From: Alphaproteobacteria bacterium | Lineage (GTDB): Bacteria; Pseudomonadota; Alphaproteobacteria; Rhizobiales; Aestuariivirgaceae | Length of the DNA stretch: 40,652 bases | Assembly (NCBI GenBank): GCA_028868255.1 | Contig: JAGWUY010000004.1 | Location: 1-40,652, forward strand | Direction: 5' to 3' | Shown: positions 1 to 8,164 of the stretch, one piece after another | Position numbering within the stretch: the stretch's first letter is position 1 | How the letters are laid out: the number at the start of each line of letters is the position of its first letter | Translations under genes and position numbers: made by a program | Notes under the pieces: model-generated | The model's database searches: none | The model's input: the letters and a program-made list of their open reading frames with translations, nothing else | What the model was told of the DNA's origin: nothing

Positions 1-241
1 TCGGAACGCTGAGATAATCAAACAGCGCCGTGAGATTGGGGTAGGTTTTATTGTTGTAGACAATAAAACCAGCATCCACCGCGATCTGGCCTTCAGGCAC
101 GTCCACCTGCACTGTGTTGGCATGTCCGCCCAAGCGCCCGTCGGCTTCAATCAAAGTCACATTATGGCGCTGCGACAAAAGCCACGCCGCAGAAAGACCA
201 GAGATGCCAGAGCCAATAACGGCAATTTTCTGAATGGGCAT
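1..241 (-). CDS. FAD/NAD(P)-binding amine-oxidase-like oxidoreductase, partial (N-terminus only; runs off window)
   Basis: Minus-strand translation from ATG at 241: MPIQKIAVIGSGISGLSAAWLLSQRHNVTLIEADGRLGGHANTVQVDVPEG...; Rossmann GxGxxG and 'EADGRLGGHANTV' are typical of this flavoprotein family. Confidence 0.85.
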   Translation of the reverse strand, partial: MPIQKIAVIGSGISGLSAAWLLSQRHNVTLIEADGRLGGHANTVQVDVPEGQIAVDAGFIVYNNKTYPNLTALFDYLSVP

Positions 242-346
242 TAAATGAGCGCCTTGTTGTTGCATGATTATACGTGCCAAATCTACTGAAGGTTCATTTG
301 GGTTACCAAGATGATCCGCCATCATGGCAACTGCGTTTGAAGCAGC

Positions 347-1111
347 ATGAGCACAGCCGCAATACAAAAGAATCTGCCGTGGAAAACCGTGTGGATCACA
401 GGTGCGTCAACGGGCATTGGCCGTGAAATAGCATTGCTTTTGGCGCGCGCGGGACTAACTGTCGCGGCCTCCGCCAGGCGCGCAGATATGCTTACAGGTC
501 TGCACCCCAATATTCACGCCTATCCCTTAGACGTGACGGATGGTGCTGCCGTGGCTCAAACGGTGGCAAAGATAGAGCATGAACTTGCGCCTATTGATCT
601 CGCCATCATGGCCGCTGGAGTCTATCAGCCCATATCAGCAGATCAGATTGACCCCGCAGTTTTTTCATCATTGATGGGTGTGAACTATCAAGGCGTAGTT
701 AATGCTCTGGCATCTTTGCTGCCCGTCATGCGCGTGCGGGGCAGAGGCCATGTGGCGTGGATAGCTTCAGTCGCGGGCTACCGCGGCCTTCCCAAGGCCG
801 CAGCCTATGGCCCCACCAAAGCAGCCTTGATTAATCTGGCCGAATGCCTGAAACCCGAGCTTCAGCGCCAAGGCATCACTGTCAGTGTGGTCAATCCAGG
901 TTTTGTGGCAACGCCCATGACGAAAGATAATGACTTCCCCATGCCATTTCTCATGCAGCCAAATGAGGCCGCTTCTCGCACCATTGCAGGCTTGGCCAAA
1001 GGCAAATTCGAGGTGGCTTTCCCCACTCGTTTTGTAGCGATTTTAAAATTCGCCCGCTGCTTGCCCTATGGCCTCTATTTCTGGATCATCTCAAAGGCTA
1101 TCCTGAAATAA
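347..1111 (+). CDS. SDR family NAD(P)-dependent oxidoreductase
   Basis: TGASTGIG cofactor motif and YGPTKAA (YxxxK) catalytic motif in the 254-aa ORF. Confidence 0.9.
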   Translation: MSTAAIQKNLPWKTVWITGASTGIGREIALLLARAGLTVAASARRADMLTGLHPNIHAYPLDVTDGAAVAQTVAKIEHELAPIDLAIMAAGVYQPISADQIDPAVFSSLMGVNYQGVVNALASLLPVMRVRGRGHVAWIASVAGYRGLPKAAAYGPTKAALINLAECLKPELQRQGITVSVVNPGFVATPMTKDNDFPMPFLMQPNEAASRTIAGLAKGKFEVAFPTRFVAILKFARCLPYGLYFWIISKAILK

Positions 1112-1702
1112 TCACGTCAGCATCAAAACTTTGGTACCCAACTGCACCGTCGCGTAAAGATGAATGACATCAACATTCAACATGCCAATGCAGCCGGCCG
1201 TGCGCTTTTCACCAATATCTTCAGGCTTTGCCGCACCATGAATGCGGTTCACCGTATCAACGTCGCCCTTGTAGAGGTAAAGTGCGCGTGCCCCTAAGGG
1301 ATTTTCCGGGCCACCGGGCATCCCCGCAGGCAGATATTTTGCCAAATTGGGTTGAACTTGAATGTGGTAGGGGGCGGGAATCCAAATCGGCCATTCCGCC
1401 ATTTTGTTGATGGTGACCACACCCGACCATGCATGCGCCGACTTTCCCAGCGAAACGCCATAGCGTGTCGCTTTGCCCGGGGCTGTCACATGAAATAGCC
1501 AGCTTTTGCGCGAATCGACCACAATGGTGCCAACTGGCAGATTGGCCTCATAGCTCACATCCTGGCGCTGAAATTTGTATTCAACCTCTTTGGCCTGCTT
1601 CACATCAATCTTGAATGGTTCATTGGCCAAGGCAAACGCTGGTGCGGCAAGGCTGGCGCCCGCAGCGAGTCCCGATCCAACAAAGTGACGACGTGTGATC
1701 AT
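1112..1702 (-). CDS. L,D-transpeptidase (YkuD domain) with Tat-type signal peptide
   Basis: Start at 1702 gives MITRRHFVGSGLAAGASLAAPAFA (RRxF twin-arginine signal); YkuD-like core with HGAAKP...TAGCIGMLN. The longer ORF start at 1786 lies inside the tRNA and is rejected. Confidence 0.8.
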   Translation of the reverse strand: MITRRHFVGSGLAAGASLAAPAFALANEPFKIDVKQAKEVEYKFQRQDVSYEANLPVGTIVVDSRKSWLFHVTAPGKATRYGVSLGKSAHAWSGVVTINKMAEWPIWIPAPYHIQVQPNLAKYLPAGMPGGPENPLGARALYLYKGDVDTVNRIHGAAKPEDIGEKRTAGCIGMLNVDVIHLYATVQLGTKVLMLT

Positions 1703-1744
1703 TTTAACAACCCCATCAAACCACGCTGGCCTCCCAGCGGAAAA

Positions 1745-1835
1745 TGGCGGAAGAAGAGGGATTCGAACCCTCGGTAGGCTATTCACCTACGCACGCGTTC
1801 CAGGCGTGTGCCTTAAACCACTCGGCCATCCTTCC
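1745..1835 (-). tRNA. tRNA-Ser (GGA anticodon), 3' CCA encoded
   Basis: Minus strand GGAAGGA TGGCCGAGTGGTTTAAGGC ACACGCCTGGAACGCGTG ... GAGGGTTCGAATCCCTC TTCTTCC G CCA; acceptor stem pairs (one G-U), anticodon loop CTGGAAC, long variable arm. Confidence 0.95.
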
Positions 1836-1992
1836 GCATGTTGCGGGTGAGGCGCTGGAACAGTGGGGTGCGCCTCCGTCATAACGGCGCTGGGAGTAGC
1901 CTATTGCGCTTGCCTGTTCAAGCATTTGTGAGTGTTATTTTTTGGATGAAATCTTATCTTGGTGCTGTAAGTTGAACAAACAGGAGAACGCA

Positions 1993-2646
1993 ATGCTCTT
2001 TTCCAGCCGCAAACCCGGAACAATCACCAAGGATCAGGCCTTGCCCGGTCGCAGCGCGCCGATACCCACGGCAGAAAACCATTTTGTGAACGGCCATGCG
2101 CTGAAAGGCCCATATCCTGCAAGCTGCAAAACCATCATCTTCGCACTCGGCTGCTATTGGGGGGCCGAGCGGAAATTTTGGACTGTGCCCGGAGTCTGGG
2201 TCACAGCGGTGGGCAATGCCGGCGGATTCAGCCCCAATCCAACTTATGAGGAAGTGTGTTCCGGCATGACGGGTCACGCCGAATCCGTCTTGGTGGTGTT
2301 TGATCCGTCTCAAGTAAGTCTCGAAGCTTTGGTCAAAGTATTTTACGAAGCCCATGACCCCACGCAAGGCATGCGGCAAGGCAATGATGTGGGCACACAA
2401 TATCGTTCGGCCATTTACTGGACGGATGCGGGGCAAGAAGCTGTGATCCGTGCAGCAACACAAGCCTACCAGCAGGCCTTGGGTAAGGCGGGCATGGGCA
2501 AGATCACGACAGAGCTGACGCCTGCCGGTCCCTTCTATTTTGCTGAAGCCTATCACCAGCAATATCTGGCCAAGAACCCACATGGCTATTGCGGGCTGGG
2601 CGGAACTGGCGTTGTCTGCTCCATCGGCACTGGAGTAGCCGCTTGA
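1993..2646 (+). CDS. msrA: peptide-methionine (S)-S-oxide reductase MsrA
   Basis: [14 protein letters not shown] active site and [15 protein letters not shown] resolving-Cys tail; ATG 1993 preceded by AGGAG. Confidence 0.92.
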   Translation: MLFSSRKPGTITKDQALPGRSAPIPTAENHFVNGHALKGPYPASCKTIIFALGCYWGAERKFWTVPGVWVTAVGNAGGFSPNPTYEEVCSGMTGHAESVLVVFDPSQVSLEALVKVFYEAHDPTQGMRQGNDVGTQYRSAIYWTDAGQEAVIRAATQAYQQALGKAGMGKITTELTPAGPFYFAEAYHQQYLAKNPHGYCGLGGTGVVCSIGTGVAA

Positions 2647-3221
2647 GCAAAAAGCAAAGCCACAAGCCAGGAGTTGAACTTGGATCAGCGCTGATCCAGC
2701 TTGAACGTCTGGCGCGGCTTCTGCGGCAAGCCAGTCAAACGCAAGGCCTGAACCCCGCGCAGTGGGAGGCCTTGCGTTATGTATCGCGGGCCAATTTTTT
2801 GTCTAACACACCAGGGGCCTTGGCGCGTTATCTGGGGGCCACCAAAGGCACCACCTCACAAACGGTCTTGGCCTTGATCAAGAAGGGCCTTGTTGTAAAA
2901 ACCACACGCAGTGCTGATGCCCGTTCTGTGATATTAACTTTGAGCGAAGCAGGGCAAATGGCACTGCGCGATGACCCACTCAGAGGTATTGAAAAATCGC
3001 TTGCCGCGCTGAAGCCAAAAACTGCCTTGCGCTTTGGCAAGGGCCTAACCATTATTTTGGGTGACGAAACGGAACGGCAAAATGAACCTCTATTTGGCGT
3101 TTGCACAACCTGCGCCCATGCGGCCCTTAAACATGGCCTTACACACTGCAAAGCAGAAGCTGTTTCCATTCCTGAAGATGAAACACACAAACTGTGTTTT
3201 CATTTTAAGATGAAAAAATAG
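2643..3221 (+). CDS. MarR-family winged-helix transcriptional regulator with Cys/His-rich C-terminus
   Basis: [15 protein letters not shown]...[29 protein letters not shown] wHTH pattern; probable TTG start at 2643 overlapping the msrA stop. Confidence 0.75.
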   Translation: MSKKQSHKPGVELGSALIQLERLARLLRQASQTQGLNPAQWEALRYVSRANFLSNTPGALARYLGATKGTTSQTVLALIKKGLVVKTTRSADARSVILTLSEAGQMALRDDPLRGIEKSLAALKPKTALRFGKGLTIILGDETERQNEPLFGVCTTCAHAALKHGLTHCKAEAVSIPEDETHKLCFHFKMKK

Positions 3222-3257
3222 ATCGGGTTGCACATTGAATGGGCCGATTTTTATCTA

Positions 3258-3398
3258 CCCTTCTCCCATTGGGAGAAGGTGCCCAACGGGCGGATGAGGG
3301 CCTTGCAGCAATGGTGGTGGTAGAAATTTTGCACTGGCGAGCGCGAGGCAAGTCCCTCATCCGACGCTGCGCGCCACCTTCCCCCAACGGGGGAAGGT
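3258..3398. repeat. Compound palindromic intergenic repeat element (rhizobial REP/RIME-like)
   Basis: Inner hairpins CCTTCTCCC-ATT-GGGAGAAGG (3259-3279) and CCTTCCCCC-AAC-GGGGGAAGG (3377-3397); outer arms CGGATGAGGG (3291-3300) and CCCTCATCCG (3354-3363). Confidence 0.8.
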
Positions 3399-3443
3399 TG
3401 AAAGTTAAATCTGAAGTGGTTTTACTTAAAAGAATTTCGAAGC

Positions 3444-3899
3444 CTAAGGATCCCACAGCCCGTGCAGTCTTTGCGCGGCAATGCGTGCAAAACTCATATG
3501 CACAGCGCGCCGCCGAGACGCATGCAGCGGGTGCTCTGACGCAGGCCGAATGATCTCTGCCCCCCAATGATCGGCAATAATCAATCCTGCTTCCTGCGGG
3601 ATGAGACCAGCATCCATGCTTTGCGGTATGGCAAAGGAAAACTGATCGCAATAGTCACGGTACTCCGGCCATTTGTTGTCGGCTTTGAAATCTTCCGGCG
3701 ATGATTTGATTTCAATGATCCACAATAGTCCTTTGGGAGATAGAGCAATCACGTCTGCGCGCCGACCAGAGTTAAGCGTGAACTCCGTGAGCATGGCAAA
3801 ATCATGGGCGCGCAACAGCCGGCCAACGCCACGTTGGATCAGGCTGGCCGTTTCAGATTGACGGCCATCAGGCTTGAGGGCTGATCCCACAATCTCCAT
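3444..3899 (-). CDS. mmcB: MmcB family DNA repair protein
   Basis: RRADVIALSPKGLLWIIEIKSSPEDFKADNKWPEYRDYCDQFSFAIP: nuclease-like D...EIKSS core of the MmcB family. Confidence 0.85.
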   Translation of the reverse strand: MEIVGSALKPDGRQSETASLIQRGVGRLLRAHDFAMLTEFTLNSGRRADVIALSPKGLLWIIEIKSSPEDFKADNKWPEYRDYCDQFSFAIPQSMDAGLIPQEAGLIIADHWGAEIIRPASEHPLHASRRRAVHMSFARIAAQRLHGLWDP

Positions 3900-4172
3900 T
3901 TATTCTTCTTGGAATTTATCGGCCACCAATGCATCCAGCGCGGCCATGGCCTGTTCGGCCTGCGGGCCTGAAGCTTCAACAGTAATGGACGTGCCAATGC
4001 TGGCCGCCAGCATCATCAAGCCCATAATGGATGTGGCAGGCACGGTTTGTCCGTCCTTGCTCACAGTGATATTGGCATCGAAGCCTTCGGCACACTTCAC
4101 AAATTTGGCCGAGGCCCGGGCGTGCAGGCCACGTTGGTTAATGATGGCAAACTCGCGGATCAGCGTCGTCAA
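3900..4172 (-). CDS. ptsH: HPr family phosphocarrier protein (PTS-Ntr type)
   Basis: RGLHARASAKFV His site and ATSIMGLMMLAAS regulatory Ser region. Confidence 0.93.
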   Translation of the reverse strand: MTTLIREFAIINQRGLHARASAKFVKCAEGFDANITVSKDGQTVPATSIMGLMMLAASIGTSITVEASGPQAEQAMAALDALVADKFQEE

Positions 4173-4574
4173 TCAGTCCCCCTGCAGCACTTGGGATGCG
4201 ATGTTGATATATTTGCGCCCCGCATCCTGTGCCGCTGAGGCAGCTTTGGCCAAGGTGCAATCCTTGCGAACGCGCGCCAGCTTGACCAGCATGGGCAAGT
4301 TTAAGCCGGCCACCACTTCAACACGGCCTTCTTCCAAAAGTGAAATGGCAAGATTGGATGGGGTGCCACCAAACATATCTGTCAACACAATAACGCCAAG
4401 TCCAGCGTCTACCTTGGCAATCGCTTCTGCGATGTCATTGCGCCGCGTATCCATCCGGTCTTCAGGGCCAATGCAAATGGCCAGCATTTGTGATTGCTTG
4501 CCCACCACATGTTCCAAGGCGCTGATAAATTCATCGGCCAATCGGCCATGGGTGACAAGCACCAACCCGATCAT
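4173..4574 (-). CDS. PTS EIIA component, mannose/fructose (EIIA-Man) family
   Basis: MIGLVLVTHGRLADEFISALEHVVG and DMFGGTPSNLAI motifs. Confidence 0.92.
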   Translation of the reverse strand: MIGLVLVTHGRLADEFISALEHVVGKQSQMLAICIGPEDRMDTRRNDIAEAIAKVDAGLGVIVLTDMFGGTPSNLAISLLEEGRVEVVAGLNLPMLVKLARVRKDCTLAKAASAAQDAGRKYINIASQVLQGD

Positions 4575-4612
4575 TGTCTCAATGTCCTTCGTGTCATTCT
4601 AATCGTCCCAAA

Positions 4613-4646
4613 ACGCAAAGAACGCTTTATCTAGCGTGTTTTGCGT
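4613..4646. other. Inverted repeat/hairpin between hprK and the EIIA gene
   Basis: ACGCAAA-GA-ACGCT-TTATCT-AGCGT-GT-TTTGCGT: 7-bp and 5-bp stems separated by a 2x2 internal loop. Confidence 0.7.
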
Positions 4647-4665
4647 AGTTTGAAACGTGTTTTAT

Positions 4666-5106
4666 TTAGCGCACCAACGCCCTAATCTTGGCCGCCGCTC
4701 CGGCAGTCTTGGCGTCGATCCAAAAGTGCCGAATGGCAAAGCCCAGAATTTCAGTTGTTTGCTCATCTTCAGGTGGCATGCGATCAATCTTGCTATGGTC
4801 GGCCAAATCAATCACCAAATCCAAGGATGCTTCGGGGCAATAGGGCAGCGCAACAATGCCAATACCACGCAATTCGATTTTTCCAGCGAGACGAGCAGGG
4901 GGGCTCAGCAACAATTGGTCAGCAACCCGCTGCACCACCACTTGATCATCCGCAACCAATGTGGCCTTTAGCAAATCCGCGCCTAGCCCATAACCAACGC
5001 CGTCAATCAACCTCAAAGCCAAATCAGATTTGCCAGCGCCTGATGGGCCGCGGATTAACACTCCAGTTTCCCCAATCACGACAGCACTGGCATGAACGGT
5101 GATCAT
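4666..5106 (-). CDS. hprK: HPr kinase/phosphorylase, short alphaproteobacterial form
   Basis: GPSGAGKSDLALRLI Walker A; 146-aa protein lacking the N-terminal domain; adjacent to HPr and EIIA. Confidence 0.9.
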   Translation of the reverse strand: MITVHASAVVIGETGVLIRGPSGAGKSDLALRLIDGVGYGLGADLLKATLVADDQVVVQRVADQLLLSPPARLAGKIELRGIGIVALPYCPEASLDLVIDLADHSKIDRMPPEDEQTTEILGFAIRHFWIDAKTAGAAAKIRALVR

Positions 5107-6908
5107 TGATGATCCGCAGGTGACCAGCCTTCAGGCAAGGCCGGAACGCGCACCACAAAACGCGCTCCCAAAATGGGCTTTTCACCTTCTCCCTCCACTT
5201 TGCCCAAGCGGTTTTCAGCGTAAATGCGGCCCTTATGCGCCTCCACAACCTGCCGTGAAATGGCAAGTCCTAAGCCTGAATTGCGCCCAAAGCTTTGGTG
5301 CGGGCGATCTGTGTAGAAGCGTTCAAACACCCGTTCCAGATTTTCAGGCCGGATGCCAGGGCCAGAATCTTCAACCCGAACTTCAACATCTGCGCCCACA
5401 CGCCGTAATCGTACGCTGATCTTGGTGCCAGCCGCAGTGAAGGAGCGGGCATTGTCAATCAAGTTACGGAACACCTGCCCCAATCGCCCATCATTGCCCA
5501 GCACGGCATATTTATTTTCCAGTTTGTGGCGATCCGTCACCGGCTGCACCACAAGAAGAATTTCTGCGTCTTCAGGTTTGGCTGTTTCATTGGCCAAACC
5601 AACGATGGACCCCAGAAGCTTGGAAAGGTCAACCGGGTGAATTTCGGCCCGCGCCAATTCAGCATCAAGGCGCGAAGCATCTGAAATATCGGTGATCAGG
5701 CGGTCCATGCGTTTCACATCATGCACCACGATTTCAATTAAGCGCTGGCGCTGTTCATCCGTTTTGACAAACGACAAAGTTTCTACAGCACTGCGCAGCG
5801 AAGTGAGTGGGTTTTTGAGTTCATGGCTGACATCGGCGGCAAAAGCTTCAATCGCTTCAATACGTTGATAAAGCGCTGTCGTCATATCGCGCAGTGATCC
5901 TGAAAGCTGGCCAATCTCATCTTTGCGTGCGGTGAAATCCGGAATCTCAACCCGTTTGTTGATGCCGCGCCGCACGCGCACGGCTGCTGCCGAAAGCCGG
6001 CGAATGGGTTGCGCAATTGTCCCGGCCAACAAGGCTGAAAGCAGAAGGGCCACCAATGCAGCAAAACCAAAAGTGAGAATCACCACCCGCCGCTCCGCAC
6101 TTAACACCGCGTCAATTTCACCGCCTTTGGTGGAAAGAACCAAAGCGCCCAGCACCGCGCGGAATCGTTGCACAGGCACGGAGACCAGCACAATGATTTC
6201 GTGATTGATATTGAGTCGCACCACACTCACCGTTGCGCCATTGAGCGCTGCCGCCACTTCGGGGTTGGAGCTGTTGTTGTCCATCCCATAATCTACATGC
6301 AGCGGATAGTCATAAGAGAATAGCCAGTCGATTGGCTTGGCAAAAAACTTCCAGGCGGCTTGCAGGGGAGTCAGAGTCTCAGGCTTGGAAAAACCATTTT
6401 CCACAATATCATTGCCACCATAAAGCGAAATTGAGTCGACCAACAAATTGCCGCCTGGGTCAATAATTTGAGCGCGGATCGTAGTATTGGCCAAAAGCCT
6501 GCGCAACACAGGCCCAGCTGTTTCAGGCGAAATTGGAAAATCAAGATTTGCGCCGTAACTTTCAGTACCATCAGGGTTGATCTGATCACCAAGGGACTGC
6601 GGGTTAATTTCAATAGCGCTGGTATCTGCCGTTGCAGAGCCTGCGATAGCGGCGGCTATAATTTGACCCTGCACCATCAAACTTTGTACGCGCGCATTAA
6701 TCAGGCTTTGGCGATATTGATTAAAAAACAATATTCCCATGGCCAAAACCACAAGACCCAAAATATTGATTAGCGCAATGCGCGCCATCAAGCTGCCGGG
6801 CGCAAAACGATTGAAAAAGCCGCGCGGCTTTACCGCTGCAATCTGCGTATCGTCTTGCTCCGGCAGATCTTCGGTATCATAACGATTCTGGTTTTCGCTC
6901 ACGGGCAC
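5103..6908 (-). CDS. chvG: Sensor histidine kinase, ChvG/ExoS-like
   Basis: Two TM segments, HAMP region, FAADVSHELKNPLTSLRSAVET H-box, ATPase motifs; adjacent to ChvI-like regulator and HprK. Confidence 0.9.
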   Translation of the reverse strand: MPVSENQNRYDTEDLPEQDDTQIAAVKPRGFFNRFAPGSLMARIALINILGLVVLAMGILFFNQYRQSLINARVQSLMVQGQIIAAAIAGSATADTSAIEINPQSLGDQINPDGTESYGANLDFPISPETAGPVLRRLLANTTIRAQIIDPGGNLLVDSISLYGGNDIVENGFSKPETLTPLQAAWKFFAKPIDWLFSYDYPLHVDYGMDNNSSNPEVAAALNGATVSVVRLNINHEIIVLVSVPVQRFRAVLGALVLSTKGGEIDAVLSAERRVVILTFGFAALVALLLSALLAGTIAQPIRRLSAAAVRVRRGINKRVEIPDFTARKDEIGQLSGSLRDMTTALYQRIEAIEAFAADVSHELKNPLTSLRSAVETLSFVKTDEQRQRLIEIVVHDVKRMDRLITDISDASRLDAELARAEIHPVDLSKLLGSIVGLANETAKPEDAEILLVVQPVTDRHKLENKYAVLGNDGRLGQVFRNLIDNARSFTAAGTKISVRLRRVGADVEVRVEDSGPGIRPENLERVFERFYTDRPHQSFGRNSGLGLAISRQVVEAHKGRIYAENRLGKVEGEGEKPILGARFVVRVPALPEGWSPADHQ

Positions 6909-6913
6909 AGGCC

Positions 6914-7612
6914 CTATTGTTCCTTGAAGCGATAGCCGACGCCATAGAGGGTTTCAATGCCATCAAAGCTGTCATCAACCTGGGTAAACTTTTTACGCAG
7001 GCGCTTGATGTGGCTATCAATCGTGCGGTCATCCACATAAACTTGATCGTCATATGCGGCATCCATCAGCGCATCGCGGCTTTTCACAATGCCGGGGCGC
7101 AACGCGAGGGCTTGCAGGATCAAAAATTCAGTCACCGTTAAAGTCACGGGTTTGCCGGCCCAAGTGCAGGCATGACGATCAGAATCCATGGCTAACTTGC
7201 CACGTTCAATAATTTTGGTGGCATCCGTGGCCACAGGCGCACCATCGCGTGGAACGGCACGGCGCATCACCGCTTTGACGCGCTCTACCAGCAGGCGTTG
7301 CGAAAATGGCTTCTTTACAAAGTCATCAGCGCCCATCTTGAGGCCGAACAATTCGTCGATTTCGTCATCCTTGGAGGTGAGGAAAATCACAGGCATGTCG
7401 GTTTTCTGGCGAATGCGGCGCAACAGCTCCATGCCATCCATGCGCGGCATTTTGATATCGAAAATCGCCATGTCCGGCGGGTTGTCTTGCAGGCCCTGAA
7501 GGGCCGCAGCACCATCATTGTATTTTTGCACCGTATAGCCTTCGGCTTCCAGCACCATGCCAACCGATGTTAGAATGTTGCGATCATCATCAACCAGAGC
7601 CACTATTGGCAT
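6914..7612 (-). CDS. chvI: OmpR/PhoB-type response regulator, ChvI-like
   Basis: [26 protein letters not shown] receiver, [14 protein letters not shown]-terminal [17 protein letters not shown] wHTH. Confidence 0.92.
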   Translation of the reverse strand: MPIVALVDDDRNILTSVGMVLEAEGYTVQKYNDGAAALQGLQDNPPDMAIFDIKMPRMDGMELLRRIRQKTDMPVIFLTSKDDEIDELFGLKMGADDFVKKPFSQRLLVERVKAVMRRAVPRDGAPVATDATKIIERGKLAMDSDRHACTWAGKPVTLTVTEFLILQALALRPGIVKSRDALMDAAYDDQVYVDDRTIDSHIKRLRKKFTQVDDSFDGIETLYGVGYRFKEQ

Positions 7613-7655
7613 GAGAGTTTCCCTTTGTTTGCGTAAAAGCCGCTTAGGTGTGAAA

Positions 7656-7700
7656 CTGGAACAAATTGTGGCAAAGATAACTAGAACAAATTATGGCAAA
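7656..7700. repeat. Two 20-bp near-identical direct repeats (25-bp period) in the chvI/PPOX intergenic region
   Basis: CTGGAACAAATTGTGGCAAA (7656-7675) and CTAGAACAAATTATGGCAAA (7681-7700); 18/20 identical. Confidence 0.9.
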
Positions 7701-7723
7701 TAGCGAGAGGGCAGGCAACGATC

Positions 7724-8164
7724 ATGCCAAATACGAAAGATGATATTTTAGCTTTGCTGCGCAACACCAAGACCGGAGCACTATCGGTGATTGATTTTGA
7801 GACCAAAGACCCTTTTGTGGCGTTGGTCAATGTGGCTTGTGATCAAGCGGGCTTGCCATTTTTTCTGTTTTCAAAACTAGCCCGCCACACCAAATCGCTG
7901 TTGGCAGATCGGCGGGCTTCTTTGCTGGTGTCAGACATGCCAGAACAGGCAGATGCCCTCACCGGTTTACGCGCCACTTTTGTGGGGCGCATGGTTCGGA
8001 TTGAAGACAGCGCCATGCGGCACGATTATTTGATCAAACACCCCTATGCCGAAACCTATATTGATTTTGGCGATTTCAGCTTCTGGCGCATGACGCCTGA
8101 AAAAATATTTGTGGTGGGGGGCTTCGGCCGCATCCAATCCTATGATGCAGCTGAAATATTTTAG
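7724..8164 (+). CDS. Pyridoxamine 5'-phosphate oxidase (FMN-binding split barrel, HugZ-like) family protein
   Basis: TGALSVID...PFVALVNVACDQAGLPFFLFSKLARHTKSLLADRRASLLV pattern. Confidence 0.8.
   Translation: MPNTKDDILALLRNTKTGALSVIDFETKDPFVALVNVACDQAGLPFFLFSKLARHTKSLLADRRASLLVSDMPEQADALTGLRATFVGRMVRIEDSAMRHDYLIKHPYAETYIDFGDFSFWRMTPEKIFVVGGFGRIQSYDAAEIF

Noticed and set aside
1703-1786. N-terminal extension of the L,D-transpeptidase ORF
   Set aside because: It translates the 3' part of tRNA-Ser; the internal Met at 1702 begins a proper Tat signal peptide.
1954-2583. 209-aa minus-strand ORF
   Set aside because: Antisense to msrA; no recognisable motifs.
3205-3651. Minus- and plus-strand ORFs across the palindromic repeat
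   Set aside because: Their sequence is repeat-derived or antisense to mmcB; symmetry of the repeat keeps frames open on both strands.
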